Assembly: GCA_035716025.1 (NCBI GenBank)
Contig: DASTKH010000004.1
Coordinates: forward strand, 1-64,000
Source: JADGHE01 sp035716025
Lineage (GTDB): Bacteria; Pseudomonadota; Alphaproteobacteria; Rhizobiales; Xanthobacteraceae
DNA length: 64,000 bases
Direction: 5' to 3'
The notes beneath the pieces are model-generated. The model saw only the letters and a program-made list of their open reading frames with translations, did no database searches and was not told the DNA's origin. Position 1 is the first letter of the stretch. The number at the start of each line of letters is the position of its first letter. Made by a program: the position numbers and the translations under genes. Below, in pieces: positions 1-8,024 of the stretch.

Positions 1-290
1 TTGATCGTGTTGCCGTAGGAGATGCGATCGGCCGTGGCTCCGGCGGCCAGCGCCATCTCGGCTTCCGCCACGGAGGCGACGTCGAAGCACGAGCCGAGGC
101 TCGCCAGCAGGGTCAGGACCTCCGGCGCGGGATTGGCCTTCACCGCATAGAAGACGCGCGTGTCCGGCAGCGCCTTCGCGAAGGCAAGATAGTTGTCGCG
201 CACGACCTCGAGATCGACCACGAGACAGGGCTCGGTATCCAGGCCTTCGGCGCGGCGGTTGCGCAGGAATTCACGGATACGCTCGGTCAT
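1..290 (-). CDS. odc: Ornithine/lysine decarboxylase, fold type III (5' part; cut by window edge)
   Basis: Only the first 96 codons lie in the window; the rest is beyond base 1. The protein starts MTERIREFLRNRR and reaches FYAVKANP at about residues 48-55, the motif that in alanine-racemase-fold decarboxylases carries the PLP-binding lysine. It is followed by a CFDVASVAE segment typical of bacterial and eukaryote-like ornithine decarboxylases. The family converts ornithine (some members also lysine) to putrescine or cadaverine with PLP in the cytoplasm, the first step of polyamine synthesis. The start is ATG at 288-290 with a purine-rich GGTGGGGA about 8 bases upstream. More than 500 bases without a gene precede it, which fits a regulatory leader. 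Meso-diaminopimelate decarboxylase is a related alternative but is less likely given the N-terminal sequence. Confidence 0.88.
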   Translation of the reverse strand, partial: MTERIREFLRNRRAEGLDTEPCLVVDLEVVRDNYLAFAKALPDTRVFYAVKANPAPEVLTLLASLGSCFDVASVAEAEMALAAGATADRISYGNTI

Positions 291-690
291 TGACAGTCCC
301 CACCAAAGCACATTCGGGCGGCGAAGCCCGGTTGCGGTTCAGGCGGAGCGTGGCGCGGCGTCCGCCCGGCGTCAGCGGGTGAGAAGCTTCGCGCCGCTCG
401 TGCGGTGGAGACACGTCGCGGAACGATGGGCTCTTCACCCGAGATGCGGCCTTGGTTTGGAAGGGGAACTCCCCGTCCGCACGGCCGGCAATGATGGACA
501 AGCCTCTTCGGTGTCGACCTTTGGAGGGCCGACGAGACCAAAAAAGCCCGTTCCGTCGTTGCTTTAAGCCGCGTCCCCCGTGGAGAGCGGGGTACGCCGG
601 TTTCGCCTCCGGCTGCCGGTCGCGGGTGTTAGGGAAGCAGGTCCTTCCCTAGGCGGCTGTCCGGCCTCTTGTCCGGATGCCCACCGACCG
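291..690 (-). ncRNA. Candidate speF-type leader RNA of ornithine decarboxylase
   Basis: This region lies immediately upstream of the decarboxylase and has no convincing gene. Read on the minus strand it holds several hairpins. One has the 7-bp stem AGGGAAG/CTTCCCT around 631-650. A CCCCG/CGGGG hairpin lies near 578-594. AAAGC/GCTTT followed by a T run lies near 541-566 and resembles an attenuator. A GGGG/CCCC hairpin lies at 463-474, and a CGGGC/GCCCG hairpin at 315-330, about 25 bases before the start codon. The speF motif (about 400 nt) is a described leader of ornithine decarboxylase genes in alphaproteobacteria, and position and length fit. I could not align it to the covariance model, so the assignment is by context. 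A small frame starting near 501 runs through the leader, but its codon use gives no support for translation. Confidence 0.5.
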
Positions 691-728
691 ACACACGGCC
701 ACAGGCACGTGCGAAATTGGGCATGCGC

Positions 729-757
729 GAGATAAGCGATTCAGGTCCGCGACGCAA
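729..757 (-). promoter_or_regulatory. Possible promoter for the decarboxylase leader
   Basis: On the minus strand TTGCGT (752-757) and TATCTC (729-734) are separated by 17 bases. The resulting transcript would contain the whole leader. Matches to the consensus are only partial, so this is tentative. I see nothing else definite in 691-859. Confidence 0.25.
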
Positions 758-859
758 GATGCGATGCGCAGCGAAAAGAAATTTCGGCGCCGAGAGCGCT
801 TCCGCTTCGTTAAATTCGCCGCGAGGACTCGCGCGCGAGGCCGCCGCTTCGGGTTGGGC

Positions 860-1120
860 TTAGTCCCGCGTGACGAACGGCTCGATCCGCTGCGCCGAGC
901 GCAGGAAGGCGATCATGACCGCAAATCCGAAGGCGGAGAAAATCGCCTGCAGGACATAGTGGCCATAGCCGCCGATCTCGAACAGGATCGCCACCGCCCA
1001 TCCGGCCGCGAAGGCGGCGCCGAAGACCTCGGCTGCGATCAGAATGGCGGCCGAGACGACCGTCGAGACATGCAGCCAGTTGATGCGGCGGTTGCCGGCC
1101 GGTCGAGAAGGCGCGTTCAT
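860..1120 (-). CDS. Small two-helix membrane protein of unknown function
   Basis: This is an 86-residue protein starting MNAPSRPAGNRRINW and ending RIEPFVTRD. Two hydrophobic stretches, roughly residues 17-40 and 52-73, look like membrane segments joined by a short GWAVAILFEIGGYG turn, so both termini would face the same side. I do not recognise a family. It is transcribed away from the cupin gene at 1244, with a 123-base divergent spacer, and towards the decarboxylase leader. Function is unknown; a small conserved inner-membrane protein is all that can be claimed. Confidence 0.6.
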   Translation of the reverse strand: MNAPSRPAGNRRINWLHVSTVVSAAILIAAEVFGAAFAAGWAVAILFEIGGYGHYVLQAIFSAFGFAVMIAFLRSAQRIEPFVTRD

Positions 1121-1243
1121 GGCCCGCAATGTCCTCGAAACCGACGCCTCGATCAAGAGGCCGCATCGCCGCCGCGGTCCTGCCGCACGCCTGCCGGCTT
1201 GGACGGGTGGAATCGGCTCAGCGCCGCATCCGAAGGAGATCTG

Positions 1244-1783
1244 ATGCCGGACCTTAGCCCTCCCGACCGTCTGGCCGCCCGGCTCCTTCGCCCTGGCGGA
1301 GCGGAGGTGTTGGACGTCATGGGACCGACGATCGCGTTGCTGACCGAGCCCGCGCCCGAGGACTCGGTGCCCTGCGTCATGCAGGGCACGATTCCTCCGG
1401 GGGGCGTCGTGCCGCTCCACGCCCATGCCGATCCGGAAACGTTCCTCGCGATCGAGGGAGAAGTGGAGGGGCTCGCGGAATACCCCGAGGGCTTTCGGTG
1501 GGTGCGGATCGAGCCGAAGGAGGTGTTTCACGTTCCCGGCGGCGCGAAGCACGCCTTTCGCAACCCCACGCAGCAAACGGCGGTCATGATCGTGGTGAGC
1601 ACGTCCCGCCTCGCGCGTTTCTTCCGCGAGATCGGCACCCCGCGGCCCTCCGGCGATGGCCCGCCCGTGCGCCCGGGGGCGGAGCGTGTGCGGCACTTTC
1701 TCGACGTCGCGGCGCGTTATGGCTACTGGAACGCAGGACCCGAGGAGAACGCGGCGGTTGGCATTTCTTTGCCGCCCGTATGA
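1244..1783 (+). CDS. Cupin-domain protein
   Basis: A 179-residue soluble protein. A single cupin fold covers about residues 45-125. PLHAHADPETFLAIEGE supplies the first cupin motif, with two His and a Glu as probable metal ligands, and the HVPGGAKHAF segment supplies the second motif with the third His. The C-terminal 50 residues (FLDVAARYGYWNAGP) form an extra helical tail. Cupins bind a metal and act as dioxygenases, isomerases or sensors; the sequence does not say which. The start ATG at 1244 follows GAAGGAGAT with good spacing, so the long open frame upstream is not coding. It converges with gapR, 12 bases away. Confidence 0.75.
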   Translation: MPDLSPPDRLAARLLRPGGAEVLDVMGPTIALLTEPAPEDSVPCVMQGTIPPGGVVPLHAHADPETFLAIEGEVEGLAEYPEGFRWVRIEPKEVFHVPGGAKHAFRNPTQQTAVMIVVSTSRLARFFREIGTPRPSGDGPPVRPGAERVRHFLDVAARYGYWNAGPEENAAVGISLPPV

Positions 1784-1795
1784 GCGGAGGCCGGT

Positions 1796-2068
1796 TCAAT
1801 CCAGCATGCCAAGCGCCGCGAGATAGGTTTCCAGGATCGCTTCCTGCTCCTTGCGTTCTTCGACGTCCTGCTTGCGCATGCGGATGATGGTGCGCAGCGC
1901 CTTCACGTCAAAGCCGTTGCCCTTCGCCTCGGCATAGACGTCGCGAATGTCGTCGGCGATTGCCTTCTTCTCCTCCTCGAGACGCTCGATCCGTTCGATG
2001 AAGGCCTTGAGGTGGTCCTTCGCGAACCGGGTGGCGGGCTCTTCCTTGAGGGCGGCGGCGGTGGCCAT
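1796..2068 (-). CDS. gapR: GapR nucleoid-associated protein (UPF0335/DUF2312)
   Basis: The 90-residue protein matches the GapR/UPF0335 family in length and layout. It has a short N-terminus and then a long charged helix with the pattern LKAFIERIERLEEEKKAI at about residues 20-37. This is followed by DVYAEAKGNGFDVKALR and a RMRKQDVEERKEQE coiled-coil end. In Caulobacter GapR encircles overtwisted, AT-rich DNA ahead of replication and transcription forks and helps topoisomerases. The family is confined mainly to alphaproteobacteria, which supports the taxonomic call. The ATG at 2066-2068 is preceded by GAAGGAGCG. It appears to be a single-gene unit. Confidence 0.93.
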   Translation of the reverse strand: MATAAALKEEPATRFAKDHLKAFIERIERLEEEKKAIADDIRDVYAEAKGNGFDVKALRTIIRMRKQDVEERKEQEAILETYLAALGMLD

Positions 2069-2209
2069 CGGCGCTCCTTCACGTTGCCTCGGCGTGTCGG
2101 GGAAACATCGAGAGGTTTCGGCGCCGAGGCCGGGAAGGTCAAGCGGGCCGGGCGGTCATCCACAGTTCAAGGCGCAAGTGAAGCCGCGCGCGTCCCCTTC
2201 CAATGCCGG

Positions 2210-2509
<300 letters not shown>

Positions 2510-2674
2510 GGCGGCAAGCTCCGCGTGTCTCGGGGGTCAGAGACCAACAATAGGAGCTTGGTCGAGCGCTTGCCATAGCCGGGCGCCTTTGCTTCTGTGG
2601 GGCTTGGCCCGGAGCAAAAATTCGGCCGTCGCCCGCGGGCCCGTTTGCAGGCGCAGGCGCACGGAGCCCATCCG

Positions 2675-3961
2675 ATGAGCGCTTCGGCGCGGAATTTGTT
2701 GGAAGGCCTTTTTCACACGGCCGTGGGTGCCGCTCACCCGGAGACCTGCCTGCCTCCGCACCTGCCGCCCCCGCCGGAGCGCGGGCGTCTGATCCTGCTG
2801 GCGGCAGGAAAGGCCGCCGGCGCGATGGTCGCGGTCGCCGAACGCATCTACGCCGCCGCGGGCGCCGAAGGGCGCATCGCGGGCGTGGCGGCCACGCGCC
2901 CCGGTTACGCGCGGCCGACGCGCTTCGTGAAGATGATCGAGGCCGGCCACCCCGTTCCGGACCAGGCAAGCGTCGGTGCGGCTATGGCCGCGTTGCGGCA
3001 TGCCGACGCGGCGGGGCCCGACGACCTCGTGCTGGTGCTGCTCTCGGGCGGCGCTTCGGCCAACTGGACGGCGCCGGCCGCCGGCCTCACGCTCGCCGAA
3101 AAGCAGGAGGTCACGCGCGCGCTTCTCCGCTGCGGCGCGACGATCGGCGAGGTCAACACCGTGCGTCGCCACCTGTCGCAGATCAAGGGCGGACGGCTTG
3201 CGCTCCGCGCCCGCCCGGCGCCTCTCCTCACGCTTGCAATTTCCGACGTGCCGGGGGACGAACCGGCGGCGATCGGGTCGGGTCCCACGGTGCCGGACCC
3301 GACCACGCTGGCAGAGGCTCGCGCCGTCCTGGCGCGCTATCATCTGAACATCCCGGAAACCGTCCGGCGCGCCCTCGAAGACCCCGCGAACGAGACGCCC
3401 AAGGCCGGCGATCCCGCTTTCGAGACGGCCGGCTATCGGCTGATTGCGAAACCTGCTGACATGCTCGCAGCCTGCGCGGAGGCAGTGCGGAAGGCCGGAT
3501 TCGAGCCGATCGTGCTCGGCGATCGACTGGAAGGCGAGGCCCGCGCCGTGGCGCGCGAACACGTCGCGCTCGCCCGGCAGGTTCAGGCCGAGGGCCGCCG
3601 CGCGGTGCTGCTCTCCGGCGGCGAATTGACTGTCACGCTCTCAGGCAACGGCCACGGGGGGCCGAACCAGGAATATGCCCTGGCGGGGGCGCTGGCGCTC
3701 GACCGCACCTCCGGAATCACGATTCTCGCGGCCGATACCGACGGGACGGACGGCGGGGGCGGTCATCCGCAGGATCCGGCGGGGGCCATCGCAGACGGTT
3801 CGACATGCGCCCAAGCGCGGGCTCTCGGCCTCGATCCGGCCCAGTTTCTTGCCGAAAACGATTCGACCGGATTCTTCAGGCGCGTCGGAGGCTTGCTTAC
3901 GCCCGGTCCGACCTGCACCAACGTCAATGATTTTCGCGCGATCTTCATAGACAATCCGTGA
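2675..3961 (+). CDS. gckA: Glycerate 2-kinase, MOFRL family
   Basis: The 428-residue enzyme belongs to the class of glycerate kinases that phosphorylate D-glycerate to 2-phosphoglycerate with ATP. Features seen: RLILLAAGKAAGAM near residue 40, LLSGGASA at about 120, VNTVRRHLSQIKGGRLA, DVPGDEPAAIGSGPT, and the C-terminal MOFRL domain with LSGGELTVT, GGPNQEYAL and DTDGTDG. The length is typical. The start ATG at 2675 follows CGGAG; the frame is open further upstream, but that part is compositionally noise. Its stop overlaps the start of the DUF1036 gene (GTGA), and pyruvate kinase follows in the same way. The product 2-phosphoglycerate reaches pyruvate kinase through enolase, so the operon links glycerate/glyoxylate assimilation with pyruvate formation. 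Confidence 0.9.
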   Translation: MSASARNLLEGLFHTAVGAAHPETCLPPHLPPPPERGRLILLAAGKAAGAMVAVAERIYAAAGAEGRIAGVAATRPGYARPTRFVKMIEAGHPVPDQASVGAAMAALRHADAAGPDDLVLVLLSGGASANWTAPAAGLTLAEKQEVTRALLRCGATIGEVNTVRRHLSQIKGGRLALRARPAPLLTLAISDVPGDEPAAIGSGPTVPDPTTLAEARAVLARYHLNIPETVRRALEDPANETPKAGDPAFETAGYRLIAKPADMLAACAEAVRKAGFEPIVLGDRLEGEARAVAREHVALARQVQAEGRRAVLLSGGELTVTLSGNGHGGPNQEYALAGALALDRTSGITILAADTDGTDGGGGHPQDPAGAIADGSTCAQARALGLDPAQFLAENDSTGFFRRVGGLLTPGPTCTNVNDFRAIFIDNP

Positions 3962-4512
3962 CCATGCCGTCTTCTCGCTTTCTCCGCTTGGGCTCGATCG
4001 GGCCGCGTCGTCTCGGCGCGGTCCTCCTCGCCCTCGCCGCCGGAGCCGCGTGGCACATTCCGCCGGCCATGGCCGACTTCCGGCTGTGCAACAATACCGG
4101 CAGCCGCGTGGGCATCGCCATCGGCTACAAGGACGGCGATTCCTGGATTACGGAAGGGTGGTGGAACTTGTCGTCGCGCAGTTGCGAGACGATCCTGCGC
4201 GGCGCGCTGACCGCGCGTTATTATTACGTCTACGGCGTCGATTACGATCGCGGCGGCGAATGGTCGGGCAAGGCCTATATGTGCACCCGGGACAAGGAGT
4301 TTACGATCCGCGGCATCCACGACTGCCTCGCGCGCGGCTATGACCGCACAGGCTTTTTCGAGGTGGATACGAACGAGCAGAAGTCCTGGACGGTCCAGCT
4401 CACCGAGTCGGCGGATCAGACGCCGGCCCGTCCCTTACAACCTTCCTACAGGCCGCCGTCGCGGAGTTCGTCGGAAGCGGCATCGCCGCCGAGTGCGGAG
4501 AAGGGCCGATGA
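3958..4512 (+). CDS. Exported DUF1036 protein
   Basis: The protein has 184 residues from GTG 3958, or 182 from ATG 3964. The N-terminal 40 residues form a signal peptide (positive start, LGAVLLALAAGAAW core, probable cut after PAMA before DFRLCNN). The mature part carries the DUF1036 pattern: DFRLCNNTGSRVGIAIGY, WITEGWWNL, SCETILRGAL, YYYVYGVDY and CTRDKEFTIRG, with four cysteines that could form two disulfides. The last 40 residues are Pro/Ser-rich and probably disordered. The family is alphaproteobacterial and periplasmic with no known activity. It lies between glycerate kinase and pyruvate kinase with overlapping start and stop codons on both sides, so translation is probably coupled even though the product is exported. 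Confidence 0.85.
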   Translation: MTMPSSRFLRLGSIGPRRLGAVLLALAAGAAWHIPPAMADFRLCNNTGSRVGIAIGYKDGDSWITEGWWNLSSRSCETILRGALTARYYYVYGVDYDRGGEWSGKAYMCTRDKEFTIRGIHDCLARGYDRTGFFEVDTNEQKSWTVQLTESADQTPARPLQPSYRPPSRSSSEAASPPSAEKGR

Positions 4513-5945
4513 GGCGACTGCGGCGGGCCAAGATCGTCGCCACGCTGGGACCGGCGTCGCGCGATCCCGCCACGATCGCGAAACTGTTCGAAGCCGGCGC
4601 GGATGTTTTCCGCATCAATATGAGCCACACGAGCCATGAGCTCATGCGCGAGTTCGTGAAGGCGATTCGCGACGTGGAGGAGCACTACGGGCGCCCCATC
4701 GGCATCCTCGTCGATCTTCAAGGCCCCAAGCTGAGGGTCGGCGATTTCGAAGGCGGCGCCGTGATGCTCGTGAAGGGAGCCTCGTTCACACTGGACGACG
4801 ATTCCCGGCTGGGCGACGAGACGCGCGTCAACCTTCCCCATCCGGAGATTCTCGCGGCCCTGGAGCCCGGAGACACACTGCTGCTCGATGACGGCAAGAT
4901 ACGCCTGACCGCGGTTGAGACCCATCCTCGTCAGGCGGTGACGCGTGTTGAGGTTGGGGGCCGGCTCTCGAATCGCAAAGGCGTCAGCCTGCCGGACACC
5001 ACCGTGCCCTTCTCGGCATTGACGGCGAAGGACCGCTCGGATCTCGAAGCGGCCCTCAACGCGGGAGTGGACTGGATCGCCCTGTCGTTCATCCAGCGGG
5101 CCGACGACATCGCGGAGGCCAAGAAGCTGACGCGCGGCCGCGCCTCCGTGATGGCCAAGATCGAGAAGCCGCAGGCCGTCCAGCACCTTTCCGACATCCT
5201 GGAAATGGCGGACGCCATCATGGTGGCGCGGGGGGATCTCGGCGTCGAAATGCCGCTGGAGAAGGTGCCGGGAATTCAGAAGCAGCTCACGCGCGCCGCC
5301 CGCAGGTCCGGCAAGCCGGTCATCGTCGCAACCCAGATGCTCGAATCCATGGTCGCCAATCCCGTGCCGACCCGTGCGGAGGTCTCCGACGTGGCGACCG
5401 CAATCTACGAGGGGGCCGATGCCGTGATGCTGTCGGCGGAGTCGGCTTCCGGCCAGTTTCCCGTCGAGGCCGTCGCCACCATGAATCGGATTGCCGAGGA
5501 GGTGGAAGGCGAGCCGCTCTACCGCTCGATCATCCAAGCCTCGCGCGCCGAGCCGGAAGCCACGGGCGCCGACGCGATCGCGGCGGCGGCCCGGCAGATC
5601 GCCGAGACGCTCGACCTTGCGGCGGTCGTTTGCTGGACGAGTTCCGGCGCCACGGGTCTGCGGGTCGCCCGCGAGCGACCGAAGCCGCCCATCGTCGCCA
5701 TTTCGCCGAACATGTCGACCGGCCGGAAGCTGTCTCTCGGCTGGGGCGTCCATTGCGTTGTCGCCGAGGACGCGCATGACCAGGACGACATGGTGGAGCG
5801 GGCCTGCCGCATCGCGTTCAAGGACTCCTTCGCGCGGCCGGGCCAGCGCATCATTGTGGTGGCCGGCGTGCCGTTCGGGACGCCGGGTGCAACCAACATG
5901 GTGCGGATTGCCTTCGTGGGCAGCCAAATCGCGGCGGACGATTGA
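4509..5945 (+). CDS. pyk: Pyruvate kinase
   Basis: The 478-residue enzyme transfers phosphate from phosphoenolpyruvate to ADP. All classical landmarks are visible: KIVATLGPAS at the N-terminus, FRINMSH near residue 36, DLQGPKLRVG, the B domain (about 70-165), FIQRADDI, MAKIEKPQAV with the catalytic lysine near 215, ARGDLGVEMP at about 240 and VATQMLESM near 280. The C-terminal regulatory domain carries SSGATGLRVARERP. Its ATG overlaps the stop of the DUF1036 gene (ATGA), so the three genes 2675-5945 read as one transcript. It converges with the TPR gene 26 bases downstream. Confidence 0.96.
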   Translation: MRRLRRAKIVATLGPASRDPATIAKLFEAGADVFRINMSHTSHELMREFVKAIRDVEEHYGRPIGILVDLQGPKLRVGDFEGGAVMLVKGASFTLDDDSRLGDETRVNLPHPEILAALEPGDTLLLDDGKIRLTAVETHPRQAVTRVEVGGRLSNRKGVSLPDTTVPFSALTAKDRSDLEAALNAGVDWIALSFIQRADDIAEAKKLTRGRASVMAKIEKPQAVQHLSDILEMADAIMVARGDLGVEMPLEKVPGIQKQLTRAARRSGKPVIVATQMLESMVANPVPTRAEVSDVATAIYEGADAVMLSAESASGQFPVEAVATMNRIAEEVEGEPLYRSIIQASRAEPEATGADAIAAAARQIAETLDLAAVVCWTSSGATGLRVARERPKPPIVAISPNMSTGRKLSLGWGVHCVVAEDAHDQDDMVERACRIAFKDSFARPGQRIIVVAGVPFGTPGATNMVRIAFVGSQIAADD

Positions 5946-5971
5946 ACGGCCCGCGGTGTGCGCGCGCCGCT

Positions 5972-6631
5972 TCAGATCTCGCGGCCTTCGACCTTTTCGC
6001 TGAGCTCCTTTACGAGCTCGGGAACGCGCTCGAGATGCGGATGAATTTCGAGCGCCCGCCGGAAGACCTCGAGCGCCCGCTTATCCTCGCCGAGCTCGCG
6101 CATGATAAGGCCAAGGCCGACGAGCGCGCCGAAATGACGCGGTTCGCGCGCGAGCACCTGTCGCAGATCCGCGATTGCCGCACCGAAGTCCTTGTCGAGG
6201 AAGTGCAGTGTGGCCCGCCGGTTCCAGGCTTCGATATAGTCCGGCTTGATCTCGACGATCGCATCGAGGAGGCGGAGCGCGAGCGGCGTGTCCTTGGCGT
6301 CTGCCGCCGCCTTCACGCGGCTCATCAGCAGATCAGCCGTGTCGCTCCCCGAGGCGAGCAGCAGCGCCTGGATGCGATCCTCGACGATCTTGGCGGTTTC
6401 GGCATCGGGCGCTGCCTTCAGCGCGCCGAACAGGAAATCGAGAGTCCGGCTGCGATCCCGCGGCTTCGGACGGGGGTGCTTGGTCGCCTCTTGGGCAGGC
6501 GCGTCAGCGGGGGCCGGCCCCGGACGTGACTGAGCCAAGACGGTTGCGACGCCTGCGATCACAAAACCGAACGCCGTGCCGGCCGCCACTAGAAGGCGGA
6601 ACGGCCGCGGGGGGAGCCTCGTCATGGACAT
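5972..6631 (-). CDS. Exported or anchored TPR protein
   Basis: This 219-residue protein has an N-terminal hydrophobic segment (FRLLVAAGTAFGFVIAGVATV, probably a signal peptide or anchor) and a short Pro-rich linker. Helical repeats follow: the stretch from TLDFLFGAL to the C-terminus reads as at least three tetratricopeptide-like helical pairs, clearest in YIEAWNRRATLHFLDKDFG and FGALVGLGLIMRELGEDKRAL. TPR proteins are scaffolds, so no reaction is proposed. The start is uncertain: ATG at 6631 or 6625, or TTG at 6646 preceded by TGAGG. It is not obviously in an operon with rpmJ upstream. Confidence 0.8.
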   Translation of the reverse strand: MSMTRLPPRPFRLLVAAGTAFGFVIAGVATVLAQSRPGPAPADAPAQEATKHPRPKPRDRSRTLDFLFGALKAAPDAETAKIVEDRIQALLLASGSDTADLLMSRVKAAADAKDTPLALRLLDAIVEIKPDYIEAWNRRATLHFLDKDFGAAIADLRQVLAREPRHFGALVGLGLIMRELGEDKRALEVFRRALEIHPHLERVPELVKELSEKVEGREI

Positions 6632-6717
6632 GAATGTAACCCGCAAGCCTCAAACTGCCAATGCGGCGTGCGGGCAATGCGGGGGCCGGACCGGGGTTCC
6701 GGTTCCGCGGCGGGCGC

Positions 6718-6843
6718 TCAGCCCTGCCGGGCCTTGTAGCGGCGCTGCACCTTGTTGATGACATAGACGCGCCCCTTGCGGCGCACGAGGCGGTTGTTGC
6801 GGTGGCGCGCCCGCAAGGATTTCAGGGAATTTCGAATCTTCAT
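6718..6843 (-). CDS. rpmJ: 50S ribosomal protein L36, cysteine-free type
   Basis: This very short gene encodes 41 residues, from MKIRNSLKSLRARH to YKARQG. It matches the alternative form of ribosomal protein L36 that has an extra loop and lacks the four zinc-binding residues (no cysteine is present). About one third of residues are Arg or Lys, as expected for an rRNA-binding protein of the large subunit. The ATG is at 6841-6843 and the TGA at 6718-6720. It stands alone rather than in a ribosomal operon, which is usual for this form in alphaproteobacteria. Confidence 0.93.
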   Translation of the reverse strand: MKIRNSLKSLRARHRNNRLVRRKGRVYVINKVQRRYKARQG

Positions 6844-6947
6844 GACTCAGGCCCTGGGCAGAACAGCGCTCCGTCAGGCGCAGCTCGCGAATGCTGGGAT
6901 TGCCTGCGGTGATAGGGGCTGCGCCGGCCCCTGTCAACGCGGCCGCG

Positions 6948-7277
6948 TCAGGAATTTGGGCTGACGAGCTTCAAGCCAACCACTCCGGCGACGATGAGGC
7001 CGAGACAGATGAGACGCAGCGGCTCCCGGGATTCGCCGAACAAGGCCATGCCGAGCAGGGCGGTGCCGAGCGCACCGATGCCGACCCACACGGCGTAGGC
7101 CGTGCCGACCGGCAGCACCCGCACGGCATAGCCGAGCAGCAGCACGCTCAAAACCATCGCAACCAGCGTTCCGGCCGAAGGCCAGAAGCGGGAGAATCCG
7201 TCCGTGAACTTGAGCCCGATCGCCCAGGCAATCTCGAACAGTCCGGCGACGAAAAGCGCGAGCCAAGCCACTTCCAA
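6948..7277 (-). CDS. gdx: SMR-family exporter, Gdx/SugE subtype
   Basis: The 109-residue protein has four transmembrane helices (about 4-20, 31-53, 58-79, 85-104). The central glutamate of the family sits in helix 1 as LFEIAWAIGLKFTDGFSRFWPS, and helix 3 reads LPVGTAYAVWVGIGALGTA. These features match SugE/Gdx rather than EmrE. Characterised Gdx proteins export guanidinium in exchange for protons across the inner membrane, and some also give resistance to quaternary ammonium compounds. I see no guanidine riboswitch: only 37 bases separate the start codon from the tRNA gene upstream on the same strand. SMR dimers can be formed by one gene, and only one is present here. Confidence 0.9.
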   Translation of the reverse strand: MEVAWLALFVAGLFEIAWAIGLKFTDGFSRFWPSAGTLVAMVLSVLLLGYAVRVLPVGTAYAVWVGIGALGTALLGMALFGESREPLRLICLGLIVAGVVGLKLVSPNS

Positions 7278-7314
7278 GGTCCGGGTAGCGTCGTCGTGGG
7301 CCGTTTCCAGGGTA

Positions 7315-7389
7315 TGGTGGGCGCGGCTGGGATCGAACCAGCGACCCCTACGATGTCAACGTAGTGCTCTCCCGCTGAGCTACGCGCCC
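7315..7389 (-). tRNA. tRNA-Val(GAC), CCA encoded
   Basis: The minus strand folds as a complete cloverleaf. The acceptor stem is GGGCGCG/CGCGCCC, the D arm is GCTC..GAGC, and the anticodon stem CTACG/CGTAG surrounds loop TTGACAT, giving anticodon GAC (valine, codons GUC/GUU). The T arm is GCTGG-TTCGATC-CCAGC. The discriminator is A and CCA is encoded. The length with CCA is 75 bases. It lies between cpdR and gdx. Confidence 0.97.
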
Positions 7390-7467
7390 GAAATCGCGGC
7401 TGCGACGAAACCCCTAATATCGGCTCGCGCCTCCGCAGGCAAGCAAGCCGGTGCCGGCAGCAGAAAC

Positions 7468-7839
7468 TTAGGCCGCCTGCAGCACCTTGTGGACCTCGTT
7501 GACGAGTTCGCGGAGGTGGAACGGCTTGGACAGGACCTTGGCGTCTTTCGGCGCCTGTGAGTCGGGGTTGAGGGCGACGGCGGCAAAGCCCGTGATGAAC
7601 ATGATCTTGATGTCCGGATCGAGCTCCGTCGCCCGCCGCGCAAGCTCGATTCCGTCCATCTCCGGCATCACGATGTCGGTGAGCAGGAGCTGAAACGGCT
7701 CTTCGCGCAGGCGATGATAGGCGGAAAGCCCATTGTCGAAGGAGATGACCTCGTAGCCCGCGCCTTCCAGCGCCTTCACCAGAAATCGGCGCATGTCGTT
7801 GTCGTCTTCGGCGAGGAGGATCTTGCGGTGTGCGGGCAT
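7468..7839 (-). CDS. cpdR: CpdR single-domain response regulator
   Basis: The 123-residue protein consists only of a receiver domain. The acidic pair is in LLAEDDN, the phospho-acceptor is Asp55 in LLLTDIVMPEMDGIELARR, the conserved Thr is in IKIMFITGFAAVAL, and the Lys is in VLSKPFHL. The DIVMPEMDGIELARR and FITGFAAVAL strings are characteristic of CpdR. In Caulobacter unphosphorylated CpdR acts as an adaptor that primes ClpXP to degrade cell-cycle and metabolic regulators; CckA-ChpT controls its phosphorylation. In the Caulobacter protein a C-terminal di-alanine makes CpdR itself a ClpXP substrate, and this protein ends VLQAA, which fits. It is transcribed towards tRNA-Val and diverges from the gene at 8025 with a 185-base spacer. 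Confidence 0.93.
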   Translation of the reverse strand: MPAHRKILLAEDDNDMRRFLVKALEGAGYEVISFDNGLSAYHRLREEPFQLLLTDIVMPEMDGIELARRATELDPDIKIMFITGFAAVALNPDSQAPKDAKVLSKPFHLRELVNEVHKVLQAA

Positions 7840-8024
7840 TGTCGAACCGGCCAGTGAAAGAATCGACGTCGAGACATAAGGCCTTCGGGGAGTAAACAGG
7901 GCGTGAACCGGGCGAAAACCGTGGCGTCGGCCGCCGGCGTAGACAAGGATGCCGAAAAGAGGCTACACGATTTCGTCCGGCCCGTCCCGCCTGCAGGGCC
8001 ACGTTTCTTGCACCAGACCCGGCC

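Noticed and set aside
7278..7314. Guanidine riboswitch upstream of the Gdx exporter
   Set aside because: Only 37 bases separate the start from tRNA-Val; no room for the aptamer.
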